Positions 1 through 11,154 of a stretch of 64,000 nt of DNA are shown here, piece after piece (the first letter of the stretch is position 1; every line of letters starts with the position of its first letter). Under the pieces are notes generated by a model. It did no database searches, was not told the DNA's origin, and was given only the letters and a program-made list of their open reading frames with translations. Made by a program: the position numbers and the translations under genes. Location: the NCBI GenBank assembly GCA_028023455.1, contig JAQFVV010000143.1:2394001-2458000 (forward strand), given 5' to 3'. This stretch comes from Epiperipatus broadwayi. Lineage: Eukaryota > Onychophora > Udeonychophora > Euonychophora > Peripatidae.

Positions 1-360
1 TACTGTTTGTAACATTCCATGAGACAAAGAAGATTGTACCGTGTGTATATTTTCGAAATAAAAAAGAGTGTTAACACAAAAATATCCAGTAAGAAAAGTA
101 CAATTGTACACTGTTTTTTTAAATGACATACAAAGCATATATTATAAACACGTTTAATAAGTAAAGAAGACATTTTATATATATATTTGTTGTTTTTTAA
201 AAAAGTTTTAGTTTCTTTCTTTTCTCCTACTACTGTTATACTTTGTTGAATATAGTTTACGTTTATTGTTATCATTTATTTTATAGATGTTAGTAAAAAA
301 AAATATTTACAAAAATACGATTTTGATATTTTTTATTTTAGCATTACAAACAACAGAACA
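1..360. other. AT-rich non-coding stretch
   Basis: Sequence of A/T runs and short low-complexity tracts. I see no open frame, RNA gene or repeat arm in it. Confidence 0.5.
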
Positions 361-408
361 CTAACTCTAAACCTAACCCTAAAACTAACCCTAAACCTAA
401 CCGTAACA
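361..408. repeat. Degenerate telomere-like CCCTAA(A) tract
   Basis: Roughly seven adjacent units of the form CTAACC/CTAAAC/CCCTAA occur here. They resemble the C-rich strand of the TTAGGG animal telomere repeat, with one or two changes per unit. The tract is short and lies in ordinary AT-rich DNA, so it is an interstitial relic or a chance low-complexity tract, not a chromosome end. Confidence 0.45.
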
Positions 409-950
409 ACTTTTACTTTTAGTTGTCATTCTATTTGAAATAAAAAATAGCGGTAATATCTGTTTGTCTGTTAAAAAAAAAAAAAGGTAAAACAAAGACT
501 AAAAAAGTAAAAAATAGTGATAACACAATAATATCTGTTTCTCTGTAGAAATAAAATGTAAAAGGAAGACTAAGAATTTTTACTTTTTATTCCGATTATG
601 AGTTTTTAAACAACAAAAAAAAAAAAGCCGTAATCCCAGTAAAAAAATCTCCGATAGAAAATTGATTTTTCTAATAAAAAGCAAACCAAAAAAGACGAAT
701 CAAATTGTAATTTGTTTATTTTATTTTGCATTTATTATTATCATTTAATTTGTATACGTTAATAAAAAATAATATTTAAAATTAAATAATATTTAAAAAA
801 GACGGTTTTCTTTTGTTTTTATTTTCACATTATAAAAAACACATTGAAATGATTATAATTAACAGCCCGGGGAATGATCATATTTTATAGTTTAAGCGTG
901 AAAATTGCGCCATCAAATGTGATATAGTGGCTATTTGACGACAACCAAAA

Positions 951-1632
951 AAAATATTCAAAATCTCTATCCGAAATATTTTTATTCCCAAATCAATTGG
1001 TTTCGAGCTTAAGGCTCACCTCAGTGACGATCTAGAATATTCAGACACTAGATCTAAAATATCAACTCAAAACCCAGCACTTATTTTATATGTAATATTT
1101 AAGTAGAAACTCTGATGTTTTCGGACATGAAAATGTCTTTTACTTTAGCTATCTAACTTAAATAGCTATGTAGGACTGAACCAAATTCAGATGTATCATA
1201 TATTAATAGCCTCAATATAGCCAAAGCTATAAAGATAAAATTATAATTATCAATAAAGCAAATCATATATAACGTGACATTGCTTTTATAAGCTTGTATT
1301 TACATAAATGTAATACAGAGAGCATATCAATAGCTCAAACAAGCTCTTAATTGATAAGTGTGGTAAAAGAAAATATTTAAAATCTCTATCCAAAATACTT
1401 TTATCCCCAGACTATATAGCTATTTAAGTTAGATAGCAGAAGTAAAAGACATTTTCATGTCTGAAAACTTCAGTTTCTACTTAAATATTATGTATAAAAT
1501 ACATGCTGGATTTCGAATTGATATTTTAGATCTAGTGTCTGAATAGTCTAGCTCCCCACTGAGGTGAGCCATAAGCTTGAAAACAATTGGTCTGGGGATA
1601 AAAGTATTTCAGATAGAGGTTTTGAATATTTT
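951..1632. repeat. Long inverted repeat sharing the right half of the adjacent MITE
   Basis: The left arm (951-1169) reads as the reverse complement of 1416-1632 with scattered mismatches and small gaps; the spacer is about 245 bp. Shared landmarks are the CACTGAGGTGAGCC block, the AGATCTAGTGTCTGAAT block and the AAAAGACATTTTCATGTC block. The left arm is therefore a second, inverted partial copy of the MITE annotated at 1316-1686. No protein is encoded. Confidence 0.75.
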
Positions 1633-1686
1633 CTCTTATAGCACTTATCAATTAAGAGCTTGTTTGAGCTATTGGTACGCTCTCTG
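1316..1686. mobile_element. 371-bp MITE with long terminal inverted repeats and TA flanks
   Basis: The ends are terminal inverted repeats starting CAGAGAGC, matching over about 95 bp with few mismatches (1316-1410 against 1592-1686). TA lies directly outside both ends (1314-1315 and 1687-1688), the target duplication expected of Tc1/mariner-superfamily insertions. It has no coding capacity, so it would have been mobilised in trans. The inference is a non-autonomous Tc1/mariner-like element. Confidence 0.75.
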
Positions 1687-2090
1687 TAATAATATATGTA
1701 TTTAAGCTTACAACTAAAAACTGATATAACAACTGCACAAAGATTATACTAGATAATGATATCAAAAATACATACTTTTAAAAAAAGACTTCAGATATCA
1801 TTAATCAAATTATCTGTAAATAGCAGTGTGTGTTTGAAATGGAAGGATCAAAACAACATATAACTTTCTCTACTTACATTTAATGTAATTTTTCAGTCAA
1901 AAATTATTAAATTGTAATTAATTTTTATACTTTATATATTTATTGATTCATATATAAAAAAATGTAACTTAACAAACCATAAATAAGAATATAAAAACTG
2001 AATTCAATGTAAATAAATTATGCTTAAAAATACTCAATTGTAATCATTTTATAACATAAAGCATTTGCAGCCATAGAAACATATACTGTA
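1687..2090. other. AT-rich non-coding stretch
   Basis: No open frame of note and no repeat arm recognised. Confidence 0.45.
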
Positions 2091-2399
2091 ATCATTTTCT
2101 ACATTACTTATATATAAATAGGTGAAAAAAGAGGATGAAATTTAAAAAGTTGCTCCATTGTTAAAAGATAAATATTGTTCTGAATGGGGCAATTGTTAGT
2201 ACAAAGCAATTAATAAATTTAAATGTGAGAAGAAGCAAACATTATATGTATGAAGGAGGACAAAGGCAATAGATTTGTTTTAATGAATAAACATGTATAC
2301 AATAAAAAAATATGTAAACAAATTGGTAATTTGAAATTTTAAAGAGTTGAAAATTATAATTTAAGTGTATGGAAAGATAGGTTTATTTCCAAGATTTTG

Positions 2400-2738
2400 C
2401 GTCCATGTGTGCAGAAAATATTTATGAAGAAAGAATATTTAAAAATTTTTCCCTCGGCAGCAATTATTCCAAGAATGAATGCTAAGATTAAGATACATTA
2501 AGAGAATGCTCCCCTGAGATTAATGATTGACTGCTTTGGCAGGTTTAAGATTAAATCTATGTTGGAATTTGTACATGTTTTAGAATCTGCTAAAAATGTT
2601 CAGGATTATTATACGACCTCAATGGATGTTTGTGAATTAAATGACTCTATGTATCATGGGCAGTCTATAAGTATAATTAAAAAACTTTTAATTGATTATG
2701 AAGTAGATATAAAGCAAAATTTATTAAAGATGTCTTGA
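2400..2738 (+). pseudogene. Unrecognised coding-like stretch
   Basis: An open stretch starts with a methionine at 2523 and runs 71 codons. The same frame reads open upstream to about 2400 except for one stop near the start of this interval. Codons are varied rather than simple A/T repeats, and the predicted protein is of mixed composition (for example MDVCELNDSMYHGQ). There is no family motif that I recognise, no signal peptide and no membrane segment. It could be a fragment of a decayed transposon protein, because the surroundings are repeats, or a chance frame. I do not assign a function. Confidence 0.25.
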
Positions 2739-2759
2739 TTTAGACACTTCAATAATATT

Positions 2760-3368
2760 TTGCAGAGAAAGTTTTTGAAATAAATATAAAATATTGTAAC
2801 CTAAGATGATAGAATACTGTGGGAAATGATGAGTCCCGAGACCCAAATGGCACCAAGAGGCTAACACAAGACTGGATACCTATCCACCTCTAAACTGAGT
2901 TAGAGAAAATGGAATTCGTTCGTTAACCGCGTGATCCGAATTCAGGAATGGAGTTTTGTTGCTTATGTCCAGTTATATATATTTATAAATATTTGAAAGA
3001 GATGAGATCCGATTTTATTAATCTTCATTGCGATCCTGAGGCAGGTATATTAGCCTATGTAGACTTGGTGAGGAAAGCGCTGAAATGTGCAGAGACATAC
3101 CCACAGATCACCTAGTATGCAACATAATATAAATATGGTCCAATGACCTTTAAATTTAAAAGAAAAACCTTAATTGGTAAACATATACAAAACATTATGA
3201 AAGTCTAACCAAGCAAATCAAATCTTTAATCATTAAATCTCAAGTCCTATACCAATAAACTAGAACTTAATAGGTAACACTGCATTATTTATAAGGGGGG
3301 GGGGAGAGTTTGCGCTTTCTGCGTTTTTGTTTTTCTTTTTTTTTTCTGTCTTTAAAAAATAAAACACA
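2760..3368. other. Non-coding stretch with a few higher-GC islands
   Basis: It holds two short islands of mixed composition (about 2825-2955 and 3000-3115) and a run of ten G at 3295-3304. No frame or structured RNA was recognised. Confidence 0.4.
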
Positions 3369-3370
3369 TA

Positions 3371-4657
3371 CACCTGGGTCTCTTTTTATGTGGATATATT
3401 CAACGCAATTTTGAAGTTACGCGATTCATGCTTCTTCTGAAGTCGAACTCTGATAATGCGCTATTACTTTAAATAATAAATTCCGCGCACTTACATCATA
3501 TTGAAAGTAATAACACATTATTGGAATTCGACTTTCATCTTAGTAATTTCAATATTTTCAGTGCTCTATAATAGTAAGATTTTATGCAATAATGAAATTA
3601 AAATCATGATTTCCACATTTTATGTATACCCACATTAAATTTTACAAGATTATAATGTAAATTTGTTCAAACATTTTGCGTGTTAATTTTGCATTTTAAA
3701 TCACATTCTGTTTTTGTTTTTTAAAAAAGAACGTAATCAATTATTAATCACTTAGTGTACGCAAGTTTATTTTTAAAAGGTGAGTAATAGCAGTGGGCAC
3801 AATTAAATTTGACAATTAAAAATGAAAATCTGATTTTTAATTGTAATTAACAATTTAAAAATTACTTAAGGTGACCTGAAATTAATGTGATGTGAAACAA
3901 AATTTGATTTTTAAACGGAATTGAAAATTAAAAAATTAAAGACAAAAATAAAAGTTTAGATACAGAAGAAATTGTAGAAAAAGATAATGAAACAGAAGTG
4001 GAACCTGTTCCTTTCACTGCAAAAATGATTTGAGAAGGTCTTCAACTTTCTAATCAGTTGGCAAATTATTTTCTTATTAATAACACTAATCACGAACGTG
4101 CTCTTAAATTCCAACGAGAGCTAAATGGTTGTATATCTGGATATCATGTTCATAAACAATTAATAAAAATCATCATCTCAAAGATTAATTACTAATTACG
4201 TTGTCACCAAAAACCATTAACACAACATGAGAGTGAAGTTGGAGCTAGTTGTATTTTCTCTTGTGAAGAATCTGATTTTTTACCAGTTTGCAAACGAACC
4301 TGTTTATCGGCAAATAGCGATAATAATTAAAACGTGTATTAAAAAATGTATGCATAAAAATACATATTGTTTTGAATAAAATTAAATATTATAGTTAAAA
4401 AAATAATTAAAAAAGTTTGTCTTGTATCAATTTTTTTTCAAATTGGAAATTTTTTATTAGTCATATTTTATTTCCTTATTTTTTTTTTGCGTGAACTTTA
4501 AAATAATTTTAGGTTGGTGCTTTGCTTTTATGCGACTTTTGAAAAATCACAGGCCGTATCCCCCCTTTTTCAAGGTAAGTTACGTCTATTTTTGCGCAAT
4601 ATCATTTACGCGTGTTTTCTGAGGAACCTATCTATCGCATAAAACGAGACCCAGGTA
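3371..4657 (+). mobile_element. 1.29-kb pogo/Tigger-like DNA transposon, internally deleted
   Basis: The ends are inverted repeats: CACCTGGGTCTC at the left and GAGACCCAGGT plus one mismatched base at the right. TA flanks both sides (3369-3370 and 4658-4659). Internally it keeps only a short transposase tail (separate entry), so most of the transposase gene is missing. Two other copies, at 42064-43020 and 22945-about 23310, share its ends. TA target choice and a DDE transposase tail point to the pogo/Tigger group of the Tc1/mariner superfamily. Group assignment is inference, the element boundaries are directly visible. Confidence 0.85.
3965..4175 (+). pseudogene. C-terminal remnant of a Tigger/jerky-type transposase
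   Basis: One frame reads an acidic linker (EEIVEKDNETEVEP) followed by a helical tail with LQLSNQLANYFLINN and ERALKFQRELNGCISGY, interrupted by a single TGA. This layout, an acidic linker then a tail of the form 'R-x-x-K-F-x-R-E-L-x-x-x-x-x-x-Y', is what I know from the C-termini of pogo/Tigger and jerky transposases. No DDE catalytic domain or CENP-B DNA-binding domain is present. It is non-functional. The family call is moderate, because it rests on the tail and on the TA-flanked host element. Confidence 0.5.
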
Positions 4658-4659
4658 TA

Positions 4660-7630
4660 CATAAAATGAAATACTTAATTATAGGTGTATAGTGCCAATC
4701 AAGTTTAGTGAGGCATTTTTCACCTAAATTAAGAAGATTCATTGCCATTATACATATTAAGCCCAATACCAATTACAATATTTAAAAAAAAAAAAAAATT
4801 TATAAAAAAAACCCATTTATTTTGAAAAAAGACAAACACATTTCAAATAAGGGGATAGTTACCGGTAACTACTGTGTGGCAAGATGGATTCTGTTGATGT
4901 TGCATGGCAGTCCCTTTTTTTTAATTCATATTTCTATAGAAAGAATTTAAGTACTACATGGTAGGAATTTGTCGGGCATTTTTCTTGGTTTTTCGGCTGG
5001 CTCACGTCTTTACGACTCCAGTCCCAGAGACGGGAGAATGAAGGCAAAAAAAACTACCCCCACATTTCCATAGAATAACAAAGTTCTGGATTTGAATACA
5101 TGTAGAGCAAATAATCTACAGCAACAATAAAAGGGCAGTAAGCAAGAATTGAAAAATGAATTTCTTTTTTTTTTTTAAATAATTTTCAGCCGATTCTAGA
5201 AATTCTTAATATAAGAGTCCTTCGCAAGAGTTTTAGCAAGATTTTTCAGATTGAAGAACAAAAGAAAAGTTATTTATTTATACTCCTTTCCCCCAATTAT
5301 ATTTTTAATTAAACTACTTATTAGTAGCCTATTGTTTCAAATTTTTCCCTGCTAACTATTTTTCTTTTATTAAAATGTTTCATAAATTAATTGCTTTCTT
5401 TAATGGATTCTGTTTAATTATGAAAATTTATCTTATCTCTTTCTGCCATCATATTTTGAAAATAAAGAAAAAATTTTAAAAAATTATCTTATTTTATTAT
5501 ATTTTATTTCATTAACTTTTTCCCCTCTTAAAATAATTTCCCTTAAAATAATATATAACTGTTGAAGCAGATCATTCTTTAAGTTTGAGAAAAAACATAT
5601 ATTCACTGTGGTTGGACTTAGGGTCTTAGCTAGTCCACAGGGAATGGTGAAGCCAGCATATATATCATTGTATATATATATATATGCACAGCTTCACTAA
5701 ATTAAACATAAATAAATCATAATATTTAGAAACAATTTTCCTATATAAAAATAGGATTTTAAAATTTTTTATTGGTACACTTATTATCAGTATTTTTTTT
5801 AAAATTCATTTAAACAATTTATTTTGAGATCTGTTTATATTTCCAACATCATTGTTTTTAGAAGTTAAAAAAAGAGTGGAAATGAAGAGAAATTATTTTG
5901 TTAGCTCAAAAATAAAAATAATAAAGAGCTAATATCTCTATATAAACAAATGACAATAAATTGTTTTAAAACAAAAACATCATTTTTTTAATCAAAGGGT
6001 AGTTTTTTTTTACATTTTCAATTACTGAGTTTTAAATAAAATACTTGTACTTTTACAAATAAATTTATTTCATGAAATTCATTAACAAGAAGAACAAACA
6101 ACAATTTTCTCATAAATTTTATATTTTAATAAATAAAATTATGAGCAGATTTTTTTTTTTACTTTTTTCATTTTCACCAAAGATTCTTGTTGTGCTATTA
6201 TTTTATATTACACGTGTCATGTATGTATTTACGTTAAGTTTTTTATCCACAGACAAGTTGAAGTTACAATAACCAACAAATAGAACTTTATCATAAAGGG
6301 TAGTAATTGCTATTACTTGCCATCCCTTAATATATTAGCTCCTCAACTTTAGAGTTATATTACAACCACTAACAAATGTTTTATATTGTTAAGATGTACC
6401 CTAATTTGGATATATTTTTAATCTAATCTTAAAATTTTATAACTTCTGTAAAATATAATGTAGAAGAAACAATAAAGATTTATTAAAATTTGTCAGAATA
6501 TATAATAGTTTAGTTCAGTTTATATAAACACAATGCCTGTATACATCTATTAACAAAGATGCATCTCAGGAATTCATTATGACATATTACTGAAGACAAA
6601 AATAATGTAGAAAAAATATAAAAATGCTCCTTCATTATCTACATCACAAAATTAGTATATTTATCGAAGATTAAAAAAATTGTACATTAAAATACAAACA
6701 AAATTTTTATGTATCAAGTAAAATACAAAATATCAAACTTATATAAATAAAACAAAAAAATTTAGAAGCCATTTTTAAAACTATTTTTTAAAAAAGTCTG
6801 AGATGACTTCTAAGACTTTAATAGTTGGTTTGTATTAAAAAATACTATTAATAAATTTAAAAAAAAAACATATTTAAAAATGTTTCTTTTTTAAAAAACA
6901 CAGTTTTAATAATTTTTAAGTTAATTCTTATTTAAACATTTAAAATAATCTCTTTAAAAAATAAAATAGAAATGGATTTTTAAAATTAAACATTTTTAGA
7001 TTCTTTGTTATTTTATAAAGTCTATCAATTTAAATGCTTTAATAAATTTCCAATAAAAATAATTTATATTTACATGACAACAATCATTTACAAGATAACT
7101 ACGATGTTAGTGTTGTTTATAAACTAAAAAGTCATTAAAAATACATTTCCAAAATGACTGTGACTGCTTAGTTTTTAATGCACATCAATGAAACAGAACT
7201 CAGTTTTTATTAAATAACAAAGATTAATAGCTAAACACTCACAAATAATTTCAATTTTAAATAAAACAATTATTTTTAACAAAGTTTAATCACAAAGTAC
7301 TTGTTTACAGAATTATGCATTGCAAATTGTTTCAATAAAATATATAGGTAGTGTATTATCAAAATAATTATTATTGAAATAATATATTTAATAAAAATAT
7401 TTAACAGATAAATTGCTCAGTAAAAACATACACATATCAAACTAATATTGGGTGATTAAAATGCAAATGAATTTAATTATCAGTCTTTATTATAAAGTTT
7501 ATAATTAAAAAAATTATGATACTGAGTTAATTATTTTAATATTTAAATATTATTTATTAGAGAAGTTGTTCACTAATTATAGTTACTAATTAAAATGTTT
7601 CATTTCTGAGATTAAACAGTAACTTTTTCA
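4660..7630. other. AT-rich DNA without recognised genes
   Basis: About 3 kb of A/T-dominated sequence. It contains a GC-richer island at about 4990-5045 and two small hairpins at about 5600-5700. A 66-codon open frame at 6072-6272 codes mostly Phe/Leu/Lys, as expected from A/T-rich noise, and is not called. Confidence 0.5.
5648..5697. repeat. Short hairpin around an AT dinucleotide tract
   Basis: GTGAAGC near the left end pairs with GCTTCAC at the right, around alternating TA sequence. It could extrude as a cruciform. No terminator or gene context supports a role. Confidence 0.35.
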
Positions 7631-7637
7631 CTACTTA

Positions 7638-7825
7638 ATGCCTTGATAGACATTATTATGACATTTCAATATAGCACATCTTCCAAGATACCCAATATAA
7701 GAAAAATTCCTAGACTTTCAAATGCCTTGATAGATATTATTATGAATTTTAATATTGCCCATCTTCTGATCTATATGTTTAGTTAAAAGATGCATAATAA
7801 AAGGAAAATTCCTAAACATTCAAAA
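7638..7825. repeat. Diverged tandem duplication of about 90 bp
   Basis: The phrase ATGCCTTGATAGA(C/T)ATTATTATGA and a following block ending in AAAATTCCTA-A-CATTCAAA occur twice in succession (about 7638-7720 and 7721-7825) with substitutions and an insertion. It is a local tandem duplication without coding content. Confidence 0.65.
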
Positions 7826-8538
7826 TAGTGATAGCGAATTTATAAATTCTAATTAGAATTAGTATTTAATAGAAATGTAAAATGAATGTTCACAAGAGAA
7901 GTTTAAATTAAAGAATTATCACAAAATAAGTTTGAATGTTAATGAACCCAAAGTCAAAGATATATAATTCTACAACTAATACTTTAAAACTAAACAACCA
8001 GACCTAATAATTATATAAATAAAATGGTTTGGGTTTAAACATAGAATAATTCAAGTATTCAAACCATTAGTTTTATAGATGGTTACCATTGGACAGATAT
8101 AATATAAATAAGATATGATAAATGTTGGCTTTTCCATCTAACTTTCAGTGATCATTGAATGCTTACACAGAAATGACTACAGATTGAACAGAAATGTCAT
8201 GACACTAAAAGTAAATTACAAAACAATTTCGTATTAAAAATGATGTGTGGAATGAAACTCATATAAAAATGTACTAATCTCTGTTAAGTAAATAATTATA
8301 ATTATTTAATTAGAATTAGTAAATAAGATTAGGGTGGAAATGTAAAAATAATGCAAAAGTAATCAATCTATAGTCTTGTAAGATTATTATAAAAAAGTTG
8401 TCTTTATTGAATAAAATAAATACATATATAAAATGAAAGTTTACATATAAAAACAAGTACATCGTAAAATGCTTAAAAATAAGCTGGTTCATATTTATGA
8501 AAAGTTTAAATATTAGTAATGATTACAATAAATATATA

Positions 8539-8652
8539 TCACTATAAACTCATCAACACTCCTTTAATACTTTAAGCAAATAATTTTATTTATTATAATA
8601 AATAAAATTATTTGCTTAAAGTGTTAAAGGAGTGTTGACGAGTTTATAGTGA
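8539..8652. mobile_element. 114-bp near-perfect palindrome (hairpin MITE)
   Basis: The sequence is almost perfectly self-complementary with no loop. The centre lies between 8595 and 8596 and the arms are 57 bp, starting CACTATAAACTC, with only a few mismatches. It is non-coding. A foldback transposon reduced to its two ends is the likeliest origin. I could not define a convincing target duplication. Confidence 0.7.
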
Positions 8653-10900
8653 AATATAAAAAGAAGCAAAATATAGAGGGAGAAAGAAGAAATGGATAAG
8701 AGTTATGTGAAATAAATATATACAAAAAATACTGACAATCATGTGTACTGTTACACTTTTTTCCAAAAGAGATAAATTTGACAACCCCCCCCCCCCAAAC
8801 ACACACACATACACACTCACAGAATAATTTTGTTAGAAATGATTATTACATTTCAAGCAAATTTAAATTTGCAGAAAAAAATGGACTGTACAAAATATTT
8901 TTCCTATTTAATCATTCTAATTACACTATTGAGTGAAATAACAACTGTTAATTAACAAGTACAATCAGCATTAAGGAATCTCAAATATGTTTGGAAAAAA
9001 AAAAAAAACAATACTAAAATATGAGTGATATCCAAACTATCCACAATCAATGATTGACAGTTAAATTGCAAAATATCAGAATCCCAACAATCATTTCACC
9101 AAAATGTCACAACATCAAAAATCAATTTTATTAAAATTATTATAAACAAATAATACCATATTAATATTAAACATCAATTTTAAGTTTGGTATTTTATTTT
9201 TAATTGTTACTAATTTTGTTTTGTTTTTATCCTGAAAAATATAAATTAATTTGTTAAAGTCAATTTACCAAATAAAAACTATAATGAGAAATAATGTGTA
9301 TGCTATTTATAATTTATTAATATTAAAATAATGAAAACTGATATACAATGTAGTTACAGAAAATGCTTATTTAGGAATTTTATTACTTTTTAAATAAATG
9401 ATTATCACATTTTGGAATCAGTCTTTTTTAAAAAAAAAAAATTAAAAAAGTTAACATTTTATGAATTAATCAAAATCATTAAAAAAATTCAATTGTTTTT
9501 CATATTAAAATTACAGTTATCTTAATTATATTTTTAATACACATAAGATTTTGCATTTTCTAAAAATATAATTACTAGCTATTAATTATGATATTAATTC
9601 AAAATATAAAAATCAAATTAGACATATATTTACTAATGCTTACTATTTCAATAAAATACTATTATTATCAGTAGAACTTTGTACTTTATTAATTATATGA
9701 ATATTTTAATTATTATTAGTTAAAACTATATGTAAATAAGAGTTATACTTATTCCAAACTAAATAAAGTTATTAAAAAAGAAAAATCCAAAAACTTGAAT
9801 GCACAAAGGCACCTTATATGTTAGGCAATTTATTAAAAACATTCAGATTAACTATTATTAATTTTATGATAATAGCCAACTTTTTAGAATAAAAACTTTC
9901 TGGGATGAAACTTTTTCAAAAACTATATCATTTTTCCTCCTAATTTTTGAAAGATAAATTAACTAATATTATTTCTCAATAAGACCTGCTTATAAATTTT
10001 CTGTAAAAATCTCGAGTAGGCCAGATATAACCTTAACTCTAACCTATTTTATTATAATAAAAAACAAAAAAACTTTATATTACTGCACTTTATTTTTATT
10101 TCATATGTATATATTTTAAATAGCCAGTAGAGACAGCTAGCAATATTACTATGTCTATCCATTAAATCTATTCTATGTTAAAAAAAAAAAGAAGTTAAAA
10201 ATTAAATTACAATGACAATATTAATGCCTTTCGTTTATAGACAGTAATCTCTGACATTTACTTAACTCTCTGGTCAAAATATGAATTTAACTAGCCAATT
10301 TATAAATATTTACAAGCATATATATTTTATAACTATATAAGATTCATTATAATCAAACTCTGTATAAGATTTATTATAATCAATCTATTACATAGATATT
10401 TAAGAAAATCTTTTGAGCTTCCAAATAGAACCATAACATGTATATTGTCAATGGATATGGTGAACTTTCATGTTAAGACAAACTGATTAAAACAGCCCAA
10501 CAAAATTTTTTAATAACATGAGCATGTGGATCTCTAAAAGAGCACTTTATTACAATCAAATACAAAGATCCTACACAATTATAGCTGAAAGCTTTAATTT
10601 CACTATCTGATAAATAATTGTAGTTAATATAAATTCATCTCATATTAACTAATGTACCTGTTGTCAAAATTTGTTATAAATTACTCTATAATGTAAACAT
10701 TTTTCTCTTTAGCTTAAAAGAAAAATTTTGAATAGTTAAATGAGACAAGCATATATATATTGTAAACGTGCAAGATGTGTTGTCAGTTGAATTTGAAGAT
10801 TTTTCTGAGAATGAAATATATATATATAAAAAAAGTATGTTAGGTGAAATTTATATATATAAAATAACATATAAATCTTATTTGATTAAACTTATATATG
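8653..10900. other. AT-rich DNA without recognised genes
   Basis: It contains a 12-base C run (8785-8796) followed by an AC microsatellite, and a small tandem duplication with the phrase AAGATT(C/T)ATTATAATCAA (about 10337-10386). Nothing else was recognised. Confidence 0.5.
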
Positions 10901-10904
10901 GGAT

Positions 10905-11075
10905 GCAAACTTAGACTTTCACATGACCCTCAACTTTCCACGCCATCTCATATTGCTGATCCACCTGATCACACACATGTTGAAAAGACAAATAATCACC
11001 AATTATGTATTTCATGCAAAAACAGTGTAACAGTAAGAATTGTCCCTCCACATAAAATCTAGAACATAGGCAAAT
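10905..11075. repeat. Partial copy of the foldback repeat family
   Basis: The ACTTTCAC...CACACACATGT...AAATAATCACCAATTATGTATTTCATG series matches the outer part of the left arm of the 29-kb foldback (about 29050-29155) with substitutions. It is a short diverged fragment, non-coding. Confidence 0.55.
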
Positions 11076-11154
11076 TACACTAAAGCTGATCGAATCCAGA
11101 TGCTGTGATCCAGAATCCAACCAACATTCAACCCTTTCACCTCTGCTCAATGAT

